Source: Streptomyces caniscabiei
GTDB lineage: Bacteria; Actinomycetota; Actinomycetes; Streptomycetales; Streptomycetaceae
Assembly: GCF_014930365.1 (NCBI RefSeq)
Contig: NZ_JABXWI010000035.1
Location: 1 to 52,313 of the forward strand
Reading direction: 5' to 3'
Length of the DNA stretch: 52,313 nt
Each line of letters begins with the position of its first letter. Position 1 is the first letter of the stretch. A program made the translations under genes and the position numbers. Positions 8,322 through 16,887 of this stretch are shown here, in pieces. The notes beneath the pieces are model-generated. The model was not told the DNA's origin. It did not search any database and was given only the letters and a program-made list of their open reading frames with translations.

Positions 8322-8960
8322 TCAGGACACGCCCAGTCCGTGCCGCACCAGGCTCTGCGCGGTGCGGATGACACCGGTCAGCGAACCCTGCCGCGGGTTC
8401 CACCACTCCGGCGTCCAGTTGAGGGCTCCCATGACGAGCATGCGCGCCGCTCGCAGGTCGATGTCGTTCCTGACGGCTCCCGCGGCCCTGGCTCTCGCCA
8501 GCAGGTCCCGCCACAGGTCGAAGTAGGCGCCACTGTCCGCCCGCAGGCGGGCGCGGATGTCCTCGGGCAGCTGCCCGCTGTTGCGGCTGACCGCGGTCGC
8601 GAAGTCCGACAGGTGCAGCTCGACCCGCAGATGCGCCTCTACGGCGGCACAGATCCGGTCCATCGGGGGAGTGTCGTCGGGCAGCGCGGCCAGCGCGGTC
8701 TCGACGTGCTCCCGAAGCCGCAGTTGGCCGACCGCCATCACCTCGGCGATCAGCTCCTCGCGGGAGGAGAAGTAGTAGTACACGGCGGGCGGACGCACAC
8801 CGGCCCGTTCGGCGATGTCGGCCAGCCTGGTCGCGGAGTAGCCCTTGAGGCTCAGCGTCCGAGCGGCCGCGGCGAGAATGCGGTTCCGGGTCGCCGCAGC
8901 CTTGACGGCCGGGGTTCTCGTGCCGTGTGCGCTGGTGCCGTTTCTGCTGGTGGTGTTCAC
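8322..8960 (-). CDS. TetR-family regulator, candidate island repressor 1
   Basis: A 212-residue protein with an N-terminal TetR helix-turn-helix (GYSATRLADIAERAG, then VYYYFSSREEL). The C-terminal segment ALNWTPEWWNPRQGSL matches the segment in the TetR at 31453-32163. This architecture resembles KstR2-like regulators of acyl-CoA-responsive catabolic genes. It is the second gene of the leftward operon that begins at the operator at 9851, so it is probably autoregulated. I infer it binds the recurrent TCTAAT-N4-ATTAGA palindromes; nothing in the sequence proves this. Confidence 0.9.
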   Translation of the reverse strand: MNTTSRNGTSAHGTRTPAVKAAATRNRILAAAARTLSLKGYSATRLADIAERAGVRPPAVYYYFSSREELIAEVMAVGQLRLREHVETALAALPDDTPPMDRICAAVEAHLRVELHLSDFATAVSRNSGQLPEDIRARLRADSGAYFDLWRDLLARARAAGAVRNDIDLRAARMLVMGALNWTPEWWNPRQGSLTGVIRTAQSLVRHGLGVS

Positions 8961-8972
8961 TGAGCGCGCCTC

Positions 8973-9773
8973 CTACGGCATCGAGTAGCCGCCGCTGACC
9001 GAGAAGACCTGGCCCGTCACCTGCCGGGCGCGGCGTGCCGAGGAGACCCAGACCACGGCGTCCGCGATGTCCTCCGGCGTGGTGAGCCGGCGCAGTGGGA
9101 TGTTCTTGCGGACTGCCTCGATCTGCCGGTCGTCGAAGACGGCGGCCTGGTCGCCCCGGGTCCACAGGCTGCCCGCCCCGATCGCGTCCGGGCTCTGGGG
9201 GACGACGAGTCCCGGGCAGACGACGTTCGACCGGATGCCGTCCCGGCCGTGCTCCCGGGCGACCGTGCGGGCGAAGGCGATCACCGCGGCCTTGGTCGCC
9301 CCGTACACCCCCTGCCGTATCTCCCCGAAGGCGGCGTCGCTGGAGATGAACACGATGGATCCGCGGCCCTCGGGCCGCATCGCGTCGAGGGCCGCACGGG
9401 TGCACTCGATAGAACCGAACAGATTGAGGTCCACCATCCGCCGCCAGCCGTCGCGGGCCGCGTCCTGGGCGACGAACCCCGGCAGGCTCAGCCCCGCGTT
9501 GTTCACGAGTACGTCGATTCCGCCCCAGGCGGCGACGATGTGTTCGACGGCCGTGACGCCGGCACCCTCGGCCGTCAGATCGATGACGGCGACCTCCGCC
9601 CCGGCCGCTCCCCGCTCCAGCGCTTCGGCACGTGTCTTGGCGGCCTGCTCCGCGTCGATGTCGCAGATCAGTACACGGGCGCCTTCCGCGGCGAAGCCGT
9701 GCACGATGCCCCGGCCGATGTTCGAGGCACCACCGGTGACCAACACCCGTGCCCCGCCGAGTTCCAGATCCAT
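8973..9773 (-). CDS. Short-chain dehydrogenase/reductase
   Basis: This 266-residue SDR has the cofactor loop TGGASNIGRG, an NNAG motif, the catalytic Ser in FISSDAAF, YGATK (Tyr/Lys) and a C-terminal GGYSMP. An acidic residue (DID) after the second strand suggests NAD rather than NADP. It probably oxidises a hydroxyl group on a pathway intermediate. The ATG at 9773 starts the leftward operon directly below the operator at 9851-9867. A longer start at 9809 is possible but adds residues outside the fold. Confidence 0.9.
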   Translation of the reverse strand: MDLELGGARVLVTGGASNIGRGIVHGFAAEGARVLICDIDAEQAAKTRAEALERGAAGAEVAVIDLTAEGAGVTAVEHIVAAWGGIDVLVNNAGLSLPGFVAQDAARDGWRRMVDLNLFGSIECTRAALDAMRPEGRGSIVFISSDAAFGEIRQGVYGATKAAVIAFARTVAREHGRDGIRSNVVCPGLVVPQSPDAIGAGSLWTRGDQAAVFDDRQIEAVRKNIPLRRLTTPEDIADAVVWVSSARRARQVTGQVFSVSGGYSMP

Positions 9774-9809
9774 CCGCTCGCTCCCTCGTGGTGCGCGGCC
9801 CGCTGCCAA

Positions 9810-9867
9810 CCGTTGACCCGTCGCACGACCGTTGACCCGTTGCGATTTATGAATCTAGATTAGATTC
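9810..9867. promoter_or_regulatory. Divergent promoter with island operator (site a)
   Basis: GAATCTAGATTAGATTC at 9851-9867 is a perfect seven-base inverted repeat around a GAT centre. A TTGACC box at 9832-9837, 18 bases upstream of TAGATT (9856-9861), forms a rightward promoter with its -10 inside the palindrome. The 12-mer CCGTTGACCCGT occurs twice (9810-9821 and 9829-9840), so there are two -35-like boxes 19 bp apart. The site lies between the leftward SDR operon and the rightward MaoC operon. Confidence 0.75.
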
Positions 9868-9895
9868 AAAATTCTGACCAGCCCCGGAGCGCGAC

Positions 9896-10348
9896 ATGAA
9901 GATCTTCAACGGACTAGCCGGACTCGCCGCCGCGGCAGGCGAGTCGCTCGGCACCACCGACTGGGTCGAGGTGGACCAGGAGCGCATCGACCAATTCGCC
10001 GACGCCACGGGGGACCATCAGTGGATCCATGTGGACGCCGGGCGCGCTGCCCAGGGGCCCTTCGGTTCCACCATCGCGCACGGCCTGCTCACGCTGTCCC
10101 TGCTGCCGGTGTTCCTGCAGCGGCTCTACCAGGTCGAGGGGGTGAGCATGGCCGTGAACTACGGCCTCGACAAGGTGCGCTTCCCCGCCCCGGTGCCCGT
10201 CGGTGCCAAACTGCGGGCCACCTCGACGATCACCGAGGTCACACCTCTCGACGGCGCGGTCCAGCTGAAGCTGTCGACGGTCATCGAGATCGAGGGCGGC
10301 GCGAAGCCGGCCTGCGTCGTGGACTCCGTCGTACGGTATCTCGGCTGA
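9896..10348 (+). CDS. MaoC-like (R)-specific enoyl-CoA hydratase
   Basis: A 150-residue single-hotdog protein of normal length for this family. The hydratase motif is clear (ATGDHQWIHVD near residues 37-47, with the catalytic Asp and His), followed by GPFGSTIAHGLLTLSL. It would hydrate a trans-2-enoyl-CoA to an (R)-3-hydroxyacyl-CoA. It is the first gene of the rightward operon under site a. Its TGA overlaps the ATG of the next SDR gene, which suggests translational coupling to the likely next enzyme in the sequence. Confidence 0.92.
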   Translation: MKIFNGLAGLAAAAGESLGTTDWVEVDQERIDQFADATGDHQWIHVDAGRAAQGPFGSTIAHGLLTLSLLPVFLQRLYQVEGVSMAVNYGLDKVRFPAPVPVGAKLRATSTITEVTPLDGAVQLKLSTVIEIEGGAKPACVVDSVVRYLG

Positions 10349-11097
10349 TGGGCGGGCTGATAGCGGGCCGGTCCGCGATCGTCACGGGCGCCGGCCAGGG
10401 GATCGGCCTGGCGATCGCCCGGCTGCTGCACGAGCACGGCGCACGGGTGACCGTGGCCGACGTGGACGCCGGACGCGCGGAGCGGGCCGCAGCCGACATC
10501 GGCGGGGACGACCCGGCTTCCGTACTGGCTCTCGGCTGTGACGTCACGGACGAGACGGCGGTCGAGAACATGGTGGGCCGGGCCGTCGAGCGGTTCGGCG
10601 CGTTGGACGTACTGGTGAACAACGCGGGGATCACCCGTGACGCCTCGCTGAGGAAGATGACCGCGGAGGACTTCGACGCCGTGATCGGCGTGCACCTCCG
10701 GGGGACCTGGCTCGGCGTCCGGGCGGCCGCGGCGGTGATGCGCGAGGCCAGAAGCGGCTCGATCGTGAACATCTCCTCGCTGTCCGGGAAGTCCGGCAAC
10801 CCCGGCCAGACCAACTACAGCGCGGCCAAGGCGGGGATCGTCGGCATGACGAAGGCGGCGGCCAAAGAACTCGCCCACCACGGGGTGCGGGTCAACGCGG
10901 TGCAGCCCGGCCTGATCCGCACCGCCATGACCGAGGCGATGCCCCCGGACGTCTTCGCGGCCCGCGAGGCCGACATCCCCATGAGGCGGGCAGGACGGCC
11001 CGAAGAGGTCGCCGGGGCCGTCCTCTATCTCGCGAGCGAACTGTCCAGCTACACGACCGGCGCGGTTCTCGAGGTGGGGGGCGGGCGGTCGATGTGA
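10348..11097 (+). CDS. SDR, FabG-like 3-hydroxyacyl-CoA dehydrogenase
   Basis: This 249-residue classical SDR shows TGAGQGIG (cofactor loop), DVD after the second strand (NAD preference), NNAG, NISSLSG (catalytic Ser), YSAAK (Tyr/Lys), NAVQPG and a GGGRSM end. It likely oxidises the hydroxyacyl-CoA made by the preceding MaoC protein. It overlaps its upstream neighbour (TGATG) and its downstream neighbour (GTGA), so it is tightly embedded in the operon. Confidence 0.92.
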   Translation: MGGLIAGRSAIVTGAGQGIGLAIARLLHEHGARVTVADVDAGRAERAAADIGGDDPASVLALGCDVTDETAVENMVGRAVERFGALDVLVNNAGITRDASLRKMTAEDFDAVIGVHLRGTWLGVRAAAAVMREARSGSIVNISSLSGKSGNPGQTNYSAAKAGIVGMTKAAAKELAHHGVRVNAVQPGLIRTAMTEAMPPDVFAAREADIPMRRAGRPEEVAGAVLYLASELSSYTTGAVLEVGGGRSM

Positions 11098-11867
11098 GTA
11101 CCCAGGACACCCAGGTGGTGCGCACGCGCGTGGACGGTGCGGTCGGCCACGTCCTGCTGAACCGCCCCGAGGTGATGAACGCGATCACGGTCGAACTCGG
11201 CGCACAGCTGGAGCGCGCCCTGACGGAGGTGGCGTCAGCGGCACGGGTCGTCCTGATCCGGGGCGCGGGAGGCAACTTCTGCGCCGGCGGCGACTTCAAG
11301 GAGCTGCAGCGTCTGCGGGCCGGCGGACCGGGGGCGATGGCGCCGCTGTTCGACAACTTCGGCCGGGCCTGCGCCCTCATCGCGACCCTGCCGGTCCCCG
11401 TGGTGGCCGTCGTCGAGGGGTACGCCATGGCCGGTGGCTTCGAACTGATGCAGTCCTGCGACATCGCTCTGGTGCGCGACGACGCCCGGATCTCCGACAC
11501 GCATGCCAACTTCGGCCAGGTACCGGGCGGCGGCAGCACCCAGCGGCTGCCCCGCCTCGTGGGCCGCCAGCGGGCCCTGGCCCACATCCTCACCGGGGAC
11601 CGCCTGTCCGGCGCGGAGGCCGTGGCCTGGGGGCTGGCGTACCGGTGCCTGCCGGAAAGCGGGTTCGAGGAGGCGGTCGCCGCGTTCGCCGAACGGCTCG
11701 GCGGTATGGACCCCCGGGCGCTCGGCACCGCGAAGCGCCTGGTGTACGAGGGGCTGCGGCTGCCGCTGGCGGACGGCCTCGCCCTGGAGCGGGCCGCGGT
11801 GCTCGATCACCTGGGCGGGGCGGCGGCCGGTGCCGCAATCGAGGCCTTCACGGCGAGAGGTGAGTGA
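11094..11867 (+). CDS. Enoyl-CoA hydratase/isomerase (crotonase) 1
   Basis: A 257-residue crotonase from a GTG that overlaps the SDR stop. The oxyanion motif NFCAGGD is present, and GGFELMQSCDIAL retains the first catalytic Glu. At the position of the second Glu of classical hydratases it carries a His, in the SDTHANFGQ segment, a variant seen in many actinobacterial crotonases. It may therefore act as an isomerase, hydrolase or altered hydratase rather than a standard hydratase. It is the first of three crotonase genes in a row. Confidence 0.9.
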   Translation: MSTQDTQVVRTRVDGAVGHVLLNRPEVMNAITVELGAQLERALTEVASAARVVLIRGAGGNFCAGGDFKELQRLRAGGPGAMAPLFDNFGRACALIATLPVPVVAVVEGYAMAGGFELMQSCDIALVRDDARISDTHANFGQVPGGGSTQRLPRLVGRQRALAHILTGDRLSGAEAVAWGLAYRCLPESGFEEAVAAFAERLGGMDPRALGTAKRLVYEGLRLPLADGLALERAAVLDHLGGAAAGAAIEAFTARGE

Positions 11868-11868
11868 G

Positions 11869-12678
11869 ATGACGGACAAACTGATCGACTCCGGGCCGGT
11901 GCTCCTGGACCTGGACACGGACGGAGTCGCACGGCTGCGGCTCAACCGTCCGGAGGCGTCCAACGGCATGGACGTGCCCTTCCTGCGCGCACTGCACGCG
12001 GCCGTCATGCGCTGCCACGCCGAGGACGGGGCGCGCGTGGTGCTGATCACCGGAGAGGGCCGCAACTTCTGCGCGGGCGGCGATGTCCACACCTTCGCCG
12101 GCCTGGGGGAGAAACTCCCGGAGTACCTGCGGGAGGCCACAACCTGGCTGCAGATCACCACCTCCGCGCTGCTCCAGCTGCGTGCCCCGGTCGTCGCCGC
12201 GGTGCACGGCTTCGCGGCCGGAGGCGGTGGCTTCGGGCTGGTGTGCGCGGCGGACTTCGTCATCGCCGCGGAGTCGGCGCGGTTCATGTCGGGCGCGGTC
12301 CGGGTCGGAATGGCCCCGGACGCCGGAGTCTCGGTGACGCTGACCCGGCTCGTGGGTCTGCGCAAGGCCATGGAGATCCTGCTGACCAACCCCACCCTGA
12401 CCGCCGCCGAGGCGCTGGACGCGGGGCTGCTCACCCGGGTCGTGCCGGACGACCGGCTGCTCGACGAGGCCCTCGCGTTCGCCGGCGGCCTCGCCGCGGG
12501 CGCGCCCCTGGCGCTGGCGGCGACCAAGCGGCTGGTGTGGGGCGGGGTGGGCGCCGGCGTCGAGGAGCGACTGGCCGAGGAGGCCCGTACGGTCGCCGAA
12601 CTGTCGGGAACGGCGGATTCCAGGGAGGGGCTGGCGGCGGTCATCGAGCGCAGGCCCCCGGTCTTCACGGGACGGTGA
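11869..12678 (+). CDS. Crotonase-superfamily protein 2, PaaG-like
   Basis: A 269-residue crotonase with NFCAGGDVH (oxyanion hole) near residue 64. The first hydratase Glu is replaced (GGGGFGLVCAADF). An Asp lies in VGMAPDAGVS, where PaaG-type enoyl-CoA isomerases have their catalytic acid. That pattern favours double-bond or ring-epoxide isomerisation over hydration; this is inference from residues. It starts one base after the preceding stop, so it is co-translated with it. Confidence 0.88.
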   Translation: MTDKLIDSGPVLLDLDTDGVARLRLNRPEASNGMDVPFLRALHAAVMRCHAEDGARVVLITGEGRNFCAGGDVHTFAGLGEKLPEYLREATTWLQITTSALLQLRAPVVAAVHGFAAGGGGFGLVCAADFVIAAESARFMSGAVRVGMAPDAGVSVTLTRLVGLRKAMEILLTNPTLTAAEALDAGLLTRVVPDDRLLDEALAFAGGLAAGAPLALAATKRLVWGGVGAGVEERLAEEARTVAELSGTADSREGLAAVIERRPPVFTGR

Positions 12679-12694
12679 CAGGGGATGAGACGCC

Positions 12695-13489
12695 ATGACT
12701 GAGCAACACAGCGGCGAGGACATCGTGCTGGCCGAGGACCACGGCGCCGTCCGGGTACTGACCCTGAACCGGCCCAAGAAGCGCAACGCGATCGACCTGG
12801 CGCTGCGGGTGGTGCTCGCGGAGATGCTGGAGTCCGCGATGGCCGACGACACCGTACGGGCGATCGTGCTGACCGGCAGCGCCGGCACCTTCTGTTCGGG
12901 CGGGGACATCTCCACGATGCGTCGGCAGAGCCCCGAGGAGACCCGCCCCAGGGCCGAGGCGGCCCAGCGGGTGATCCGGGCCATCTGGGACGGGCCCACA
13001 CCGGTGGTGGCGGCCGTCGAGGGTTTCGCGTACGGCGCGGGGGCGGCGCTCGCGCTGGCCTGCGACCGGGTGGTCGCCGCGACCGACGCGTCGTTCAGCA
13101 CGGCGTTCACCGGCGTCGGCCTCGCCGGTGACATGGGGATCACCGTGTCCCTGCCGGCCAGGACCGGTCCGGCGGTCGCCCGGCAGCTGCTCCTGCTGCC
13201 CCGCCCGGTCCAGGGTCCGGAAACGCTCACCCTCGGTCTCGCCGACGTACTGACCGAGCCCGGGGCCGCGTTGGACCGGGCGCTCGCCGACGCCGAACGC
13301 ATCGCCGAGGGCCCGCCCCTCGCGGTCTCCGCTCTGCGGGCGATGCTCGGCGTCCGCGCCGGGGGCGATCCGCTCGCGGCACTCGACCACGAGGTCGAGC
13401 ACCAGATCCGGCTCTTCGACTCGGCGGACTTCGCCGAAGGCGTCGCCGCTTTCCGCGAACGGCGCCGCCCCGAGTTCAAGGGATGCTGA
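12695..13489 (+). CDS. Crotonase-superfamily protein 3, PaaG-like
   Basis: A 264-residue crotonase with TFCSGGDIS near residue 67. Both Glu residues of classical hydratases are missing: AYGAGAALALACD has Ala in place of the first. An Asp occurs in VGLAGDMGIT at the PaaG-like position. The three adjacent crotonases differ at their active sites, so they probably perform different steps rather than being redundant. The gene ends within the start region of the next, ligase, gene. Confidence 0.88.
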   Translation: MTEQHSGEDIVLAEDHGAVRVLTLNRPKKRNAIDLALRVVLAEMLESAMADDTVRAIVLTGSAGTFCSGGDISTMRRQSPEETRPRAEAAQRVIRAIWDGPTPVVAAVEGFAYGAGAALALACDRVVAATDASFSTAFTGVGLAGDMGITVSLPARTGPAVARQLLLLPRPVQGPETLTLGLADVLTEPGAALDRALADAERIAEGPPLAVSALRAMLGVRAGGDPLAALDHEVEHQIRLFDSADFAEGVAAFRERRRPEFKGC

Positions 13490-13491
13490 AC

Positions 13492-15108
13492 ATGACAGAA
13501 CCACTGGTGTCCTCACTGTGGCCGAGGGACGAGAGTGTGCCCCTGGTCGACCACACCGTCGGTTCCCTGCTGGCGGAGCGGGCCGTGACCCACGCCGACG
13601 CCGCGGCCCTGGCAGGTGGCGCGCACGGCGGTGGTGCGGAACGCAGGCTGACCTACGGGCAGCTGTACACCGAGGCCCGGCGGGTGGCCGCCGCCCTGCT
13701 GAGACTGGCCGAGCCGGGGGAGTTCGTCGCCCTGTGGGCGCCGAACGTCGTCGAGTGGCCGATCGTCCAGTACGGCGCCGCGCTGGCCGGAGTGACCCTG
13801 GTCGCCCTCAACCCCGTACTGCGGCCCGAGGAACTCGTCCATGCCCTCAACCACTCCGGAGCCGTCGCGCTGCTGCACGCGGACGTCAGCCGCGACTACG
13901 ACCTCGCGGCCGTCGCCGCGGCCGTCCGGCCCCGGTGCCCCGGGCTGCGGCACGTGGTCTCCCTCGCCGAACACGACCGGTGGAACGCCGAGCCGCGGGA
14001 TCTGCCGGACGCGGCTGTCCAGGACCCCGGTGCACCGGTGATGCTCCAGTACACCTCGGGCACCACCGGCCTACCGAAGGGTGTGCTGCTGACCCATCGG
14101 TCTCTGGTCAACGTCGCGCGACTGAACCTGGAGACGGTTCAGGCCGAGCCGGGAGCGGTGCACGTCAGCCCGCTGCCGATGTTCCACACGGCCGGGTGCG
14201 TGGTCGCCACCCTCGGCACCCTGTGGCTGGGAGGCTGCCTCGTACTGGTCGAGCAGTTCCGGCCCGGCCCCGTACTGGAGTCGATGCGCGAGGAGCGGGC
14301 CTCCCTCCTGTTCTGCGTGCCCGCCATGCTGTCCGCCCTGAACGAGACCGCCCGGGAGACGGGAGGTCCGGCCCCCGCCCTGCGCAAGGTCCTCGTGGGC
14401 GGCGCCAATGTGCCCGCCCCTCTGATCGAGGCGACCCGGAAACTGTTCGGCGCCCGCGTGCACAACCTGTACGGCCAGACGGAACTGGGCCCCACCCTGA
14501 CCGCCACCCGGGTCACGGACGACGACACGGACGTCAGGGACACCGTGGGGCGGCCGCTGCCGCAGGTGGAGTGCAAGATCGTCCACCCGGTGACCGGCCA
14601 GGTGCAGCCGCTCGGCACGCCGGGTGAGATCTGCGCCCGCGGCTACCAGCAGATGATCGGGTACCTGCACGATCCGGACGCGACCGCGCGCACGGTCGAC
14701 GCCGAGGGCTGGGTGCACACCGGTGATCTCGGCGCCATGGACGCGCGCGGGGTGATCACCATCACCGGACGGCTGAAGGACCTGATCATCCGCGGTGGCG
14801 AGAACATCGCGCCGGCCGAGATAGAGACCTGCCTGCTGGGGCACGAGGCCGTGCTGGAGGCAGCCGTGGTGGCCCTGCCGGACGAGAGGTGGGGCGAGGC
14901 CGTGGCAGCGGTCGTACGTCTTCGGGGACAGGTGTACGACGGCCTGCACGATGCCCTGGTCGAGCACTGCCGCGGCCGCCTGGCCAAGTACAAGGTCCCG
15001 CAGTACTGGTACGTCGCCGACGAGATGCCGGTCACTCCGGCCGGCAAGGTGCGCAAGTTCAAGCTCCGTGAGGCCGCCGCCGCGGGGATCCTGCGCCGAC
15101 TGGGGTGA
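13492..15108 (+). CDS. Adenylate-forming acyl-CoA ligase 1
   Basis: A 538-residue ANL-superfamily enzyme of normal length that would activate a carboxylic acid with ATP and CoA. The P-loop YTSGTTGLPKG lies near residue 185, NLYGQTE in the middle, TGDLG and the hinge GRLKDLI with GGENIAP near 430, and the catalytic Lys in TPAGKVRKF near the end. The ATG at 13492 has an AAGGG box; another in-frame ATG three codons earlier (13483) overlaps the previous gene. It is the last gene of the site-a rightward operon. Confidence 0.92.
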   Translation: MTEPLVSSLWPRDESVPLVDHTVGSLLAERAVTHADAAALAGGAHGGGAERRLTYGQLYTEARRVAAALLRLAEPGEFVALWAPNVVEWPIVQYGAALAGVTLVALNPVLRPEELVHALNHSGAVALLHADVSRDYDLAAVAAAVRPRCPGLRHVVSLAEHDRWNAEPRDLPDAAVQDPGAPVMLQYTSGTTGLPKGVLLTHRSLVNVARLNLETVQAEPGAVHVSPLPMFHTAGCVVATLGTLWLGGCLVLVEQFRPGPVLESMREERASLLFCVPAMLSALNETARETGGPAPALRKVLVGGANVPAPLIEATRKLFGARVHNLYGQTELGPTLTATRVTDDDTDVRDTVGRPLPQVECKIVHPVTGQVQPLGTPGEICARGYQQMIGYLHDPDATARTVDAEGWVHTGDLGAMDARGVITITGRLKDLIIRGGENIAPAEIETCLLGHEAVLEAAVVALPDERWGEAVAAVVRLRGQVYDGLHDALVEHCRGRLAKYKVPQYWYVADEMPVTPAGKVRKFKLREAAAAGILRRLG

Positions 15109-15150
15109 GTCCCGTGAACCGGTGGTTGCCTATCTCCGCCCTCGTCATTT

Positions 15151-15170
15151 AATCTAACGTCAATTAGAAA
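15151..15170. promoter_or_regulatory. Island operator, site b
   Basis: TCTAACGTCAATTAGA (15153-15168) matches the TCTAAT-N4-ATTAGA core with one substitution. It lies in an AT-rich gap directly before the strong ribosome site AAGGAGGTG of the next operon. It probably controls the ligase 2-Rieske-thiolase operon that runs to about 24.1 kb. Confidence 0.7.
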
Positions 15171-15183
15171 AAGGAGGTGTTTC

Positions 15184-16887
15184 GTGACCTCGGAAATCGA
15201 GCGGCGCCGCGAGCACCTGAGTGCCCGGTTCCCGCGCTGGACCCCACGCACCCTCGACGACTGGCTCGACCACTGCGCCGCGCGGTACGGAGACCGTCCC
15301 TTCGTCATCACGGACGAGCGGACCATCGGCTACGCCGAGACGGCCGAGTGGGCCGCCCGCCTCGCGGACGGTCTTGCCGCGCTCGGTGTGCGCCCCGGCG
15401 ACCGGGTGGGGCTGCTGATGGCGAACTTCCTGGAGTTCGCCCCGCTGAAGTTCGCCGTCGCCCGGACCGGTGCCGTGGCGATCCCGTTCAACTACCTCTA
15501 CCGCCAGGAGGAACTGGCCTACGTCCTGGCCCAGTCCGAGTGCTCCGTCCTGATCTCCATGACCGCGTTCGGCGACCTCGACTACCAGACCATGCTCGAC
15601 GCCGTCGCACCCGGCTGGGACGCCGGCGCGGCGACCGCGCTGCCTCACCTGCGGCAGGTCGTCCTGCTGCCCACCGAAGGCACCGAGCCGCGCGACGGCG
15701 TGCCGACCGTGGCCTCGCTCGCGGACTTGGGCGACCGCCACCGAGGGGAGTGCCCCGCCGGAGCTGCCCGGCCGGACGAGATCGGGGACCTGCTCTACAC
15801 CTCCGGCACCACCGGCTCGCCCAAGGGTGTCCTCGTCACCCATGACTCCGTGCTGCGGACCGCCTACGCCTCGGCCTTGACCCGGGCGTTCCAGGACGGC
15901 CGCAGGATCCTGTTCTCGCTGCCCTGCTACCACATGTTCGGCTACGTCGAGGGGATGCTCGCCGCGATGACGGTCGGCGGCGCGATCGTCCCGCAGACCG
16001 CCTTCGACCCGGTCCGTTACCTCGCCGGGATCCAGCGGCACCGCGCCACCGACATCCTCTGCGTGCCCACGATGACCGTGGCCCTACTGGAACACCCCGC
16101 ACGCGAGGACCACGACCTCTCCTCGCTCACCGCGCTGCTGTCCGGCGCGGCCCCGGCCCCGGTCTGGCTCTGGAAGCGGGTGCGTGCGGAACTCGGCGTG
16201 GAGGAGATCACCACGGGATACGGCATGACCGAGTGCGGTGGCGCGATGACGTTGACCCTTCCCGAAGATCCGCTGGAGCGGCAGGCCGGCACCGTCGGCA
16301 GACCCAAACTGGCCGGCCCGGCCGGACTGCCCGACGGCACGCTCGCCACGTACAAGGCGATCGACCCGCTCACCGGAGAGGACCTTCCTCCCGGAGCCGA
16401 GGGCGAACTGGTCTCCCAGGGCCCGACGCACATGCGGGGCTTCTGGAAGAAACCCGAGGAGACCGCGAAGGCCCTGCGGGACGGCTGGGTGCACTCCGGC
16501 GACCTGGGCCGGGTCCGGGACGACGGATACCTCGAAGTCACCGGCCGCACAAAGGAGTTGTACAAGAGCGGCGGCGAACTGGTCATGCCCAAGGAGATCG
16601 AGGACCTGCTCACCGCCCACCCCGCGATCAGCCAGGTCTACCTGGTGGGCGTGCCCGACGAACGATGGGGCGACGCCGGGTGCGCCTGTGTGGTCCGTGC
16701 TCCCGGCGCGGACCTCTCCGCCGCGGATGTCGTCGCGCTGTGCAAGCAGCGGCTCGCGCGGTTCAAGGTCCCCAAGCACGTGCTGTTCCTGGACGCCGCC
16801 GAACTGCCCACCACCCCCACCGGCAAGGTGCAGAAGTTCCGGCTGGCGCAGTACGCCCAGAAGCGAATCGAGGATGGCGAAGCATGA
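15184..16887 (+). CDS. Adenylate-forming acyl-CoA ligase 2
   Basis: A 567-residue ANL ligase from a GTG preceded by a strong AAGGAGG box. Motifs are YTSGTTGSPKG (near residue 205), YGMTE, SGDLG, the hinge GRTKELY with SGGELVMP, and the catalytic Lys in TPTGKVQKF. The N-terminal domain resembles cyclic-carboxylate and medium-chain acyl-CoA ligases, but the substrate cannot be read from sequence. It overlaps the Rieske alpha-subunit gene by 4 nt, which links acid activation and dioxygenation genetically. Confidence 0.92.
   Translation: MTSEIERRREHLSARFPRWTPRTLDDWLDHCAARYGDRPFVITDERTIGYAETAEWAARLADGLAALGVRPGDRVGLLMANFLEFAPLKFAVARTGAVAIPFNYLYRQEELAYVLAQSECSVLISMTAFGDLDYQTMLDAVAPGWDAGAATALPHLRQVVLLPTEGTEPRDGVPTVASLADLGDRHRGECPAGAARPDEIGDLLYTSGTTGSPKGVLVTHDSVLRTAYASALTRAFQDGRRILFSLPCYHMFGYVEGMLAAMTVGGAIVPQTAFDPVRYLAGIQRHRATDILCVPTMTVALLEHPAREDHDLSSLTALLSGAAPAPVWLWKRVRAELGVEEITTGYGMTECGGAMTLTLPEDPLERQAGTVGRPKLAGPAGLPDGTLATYKAIDPLTGEDLPPGAEGELVSQGPTHMRGFWKKPEETAKALRDGWVHSGDLGRVRDDGYLEVTGRTKELYKSGGELVMPKEIEDLLTAHPAISQVYLVGVPDERWGDAGCACVVRAPGADLSAADVVALCKQRLARFKVPKHVLFLDAAELPTTPTGKVQKFRLAQYAQKRIEDGEA

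Noticed and set aside
9851..9867. KstR or KstR2 operator at the island promoters
   Set aside because: The island dyads do not contain the AAC-N2-GTT or CAAG-N2-CTTG cores known for those regulators; only the TetR architecture is similar.
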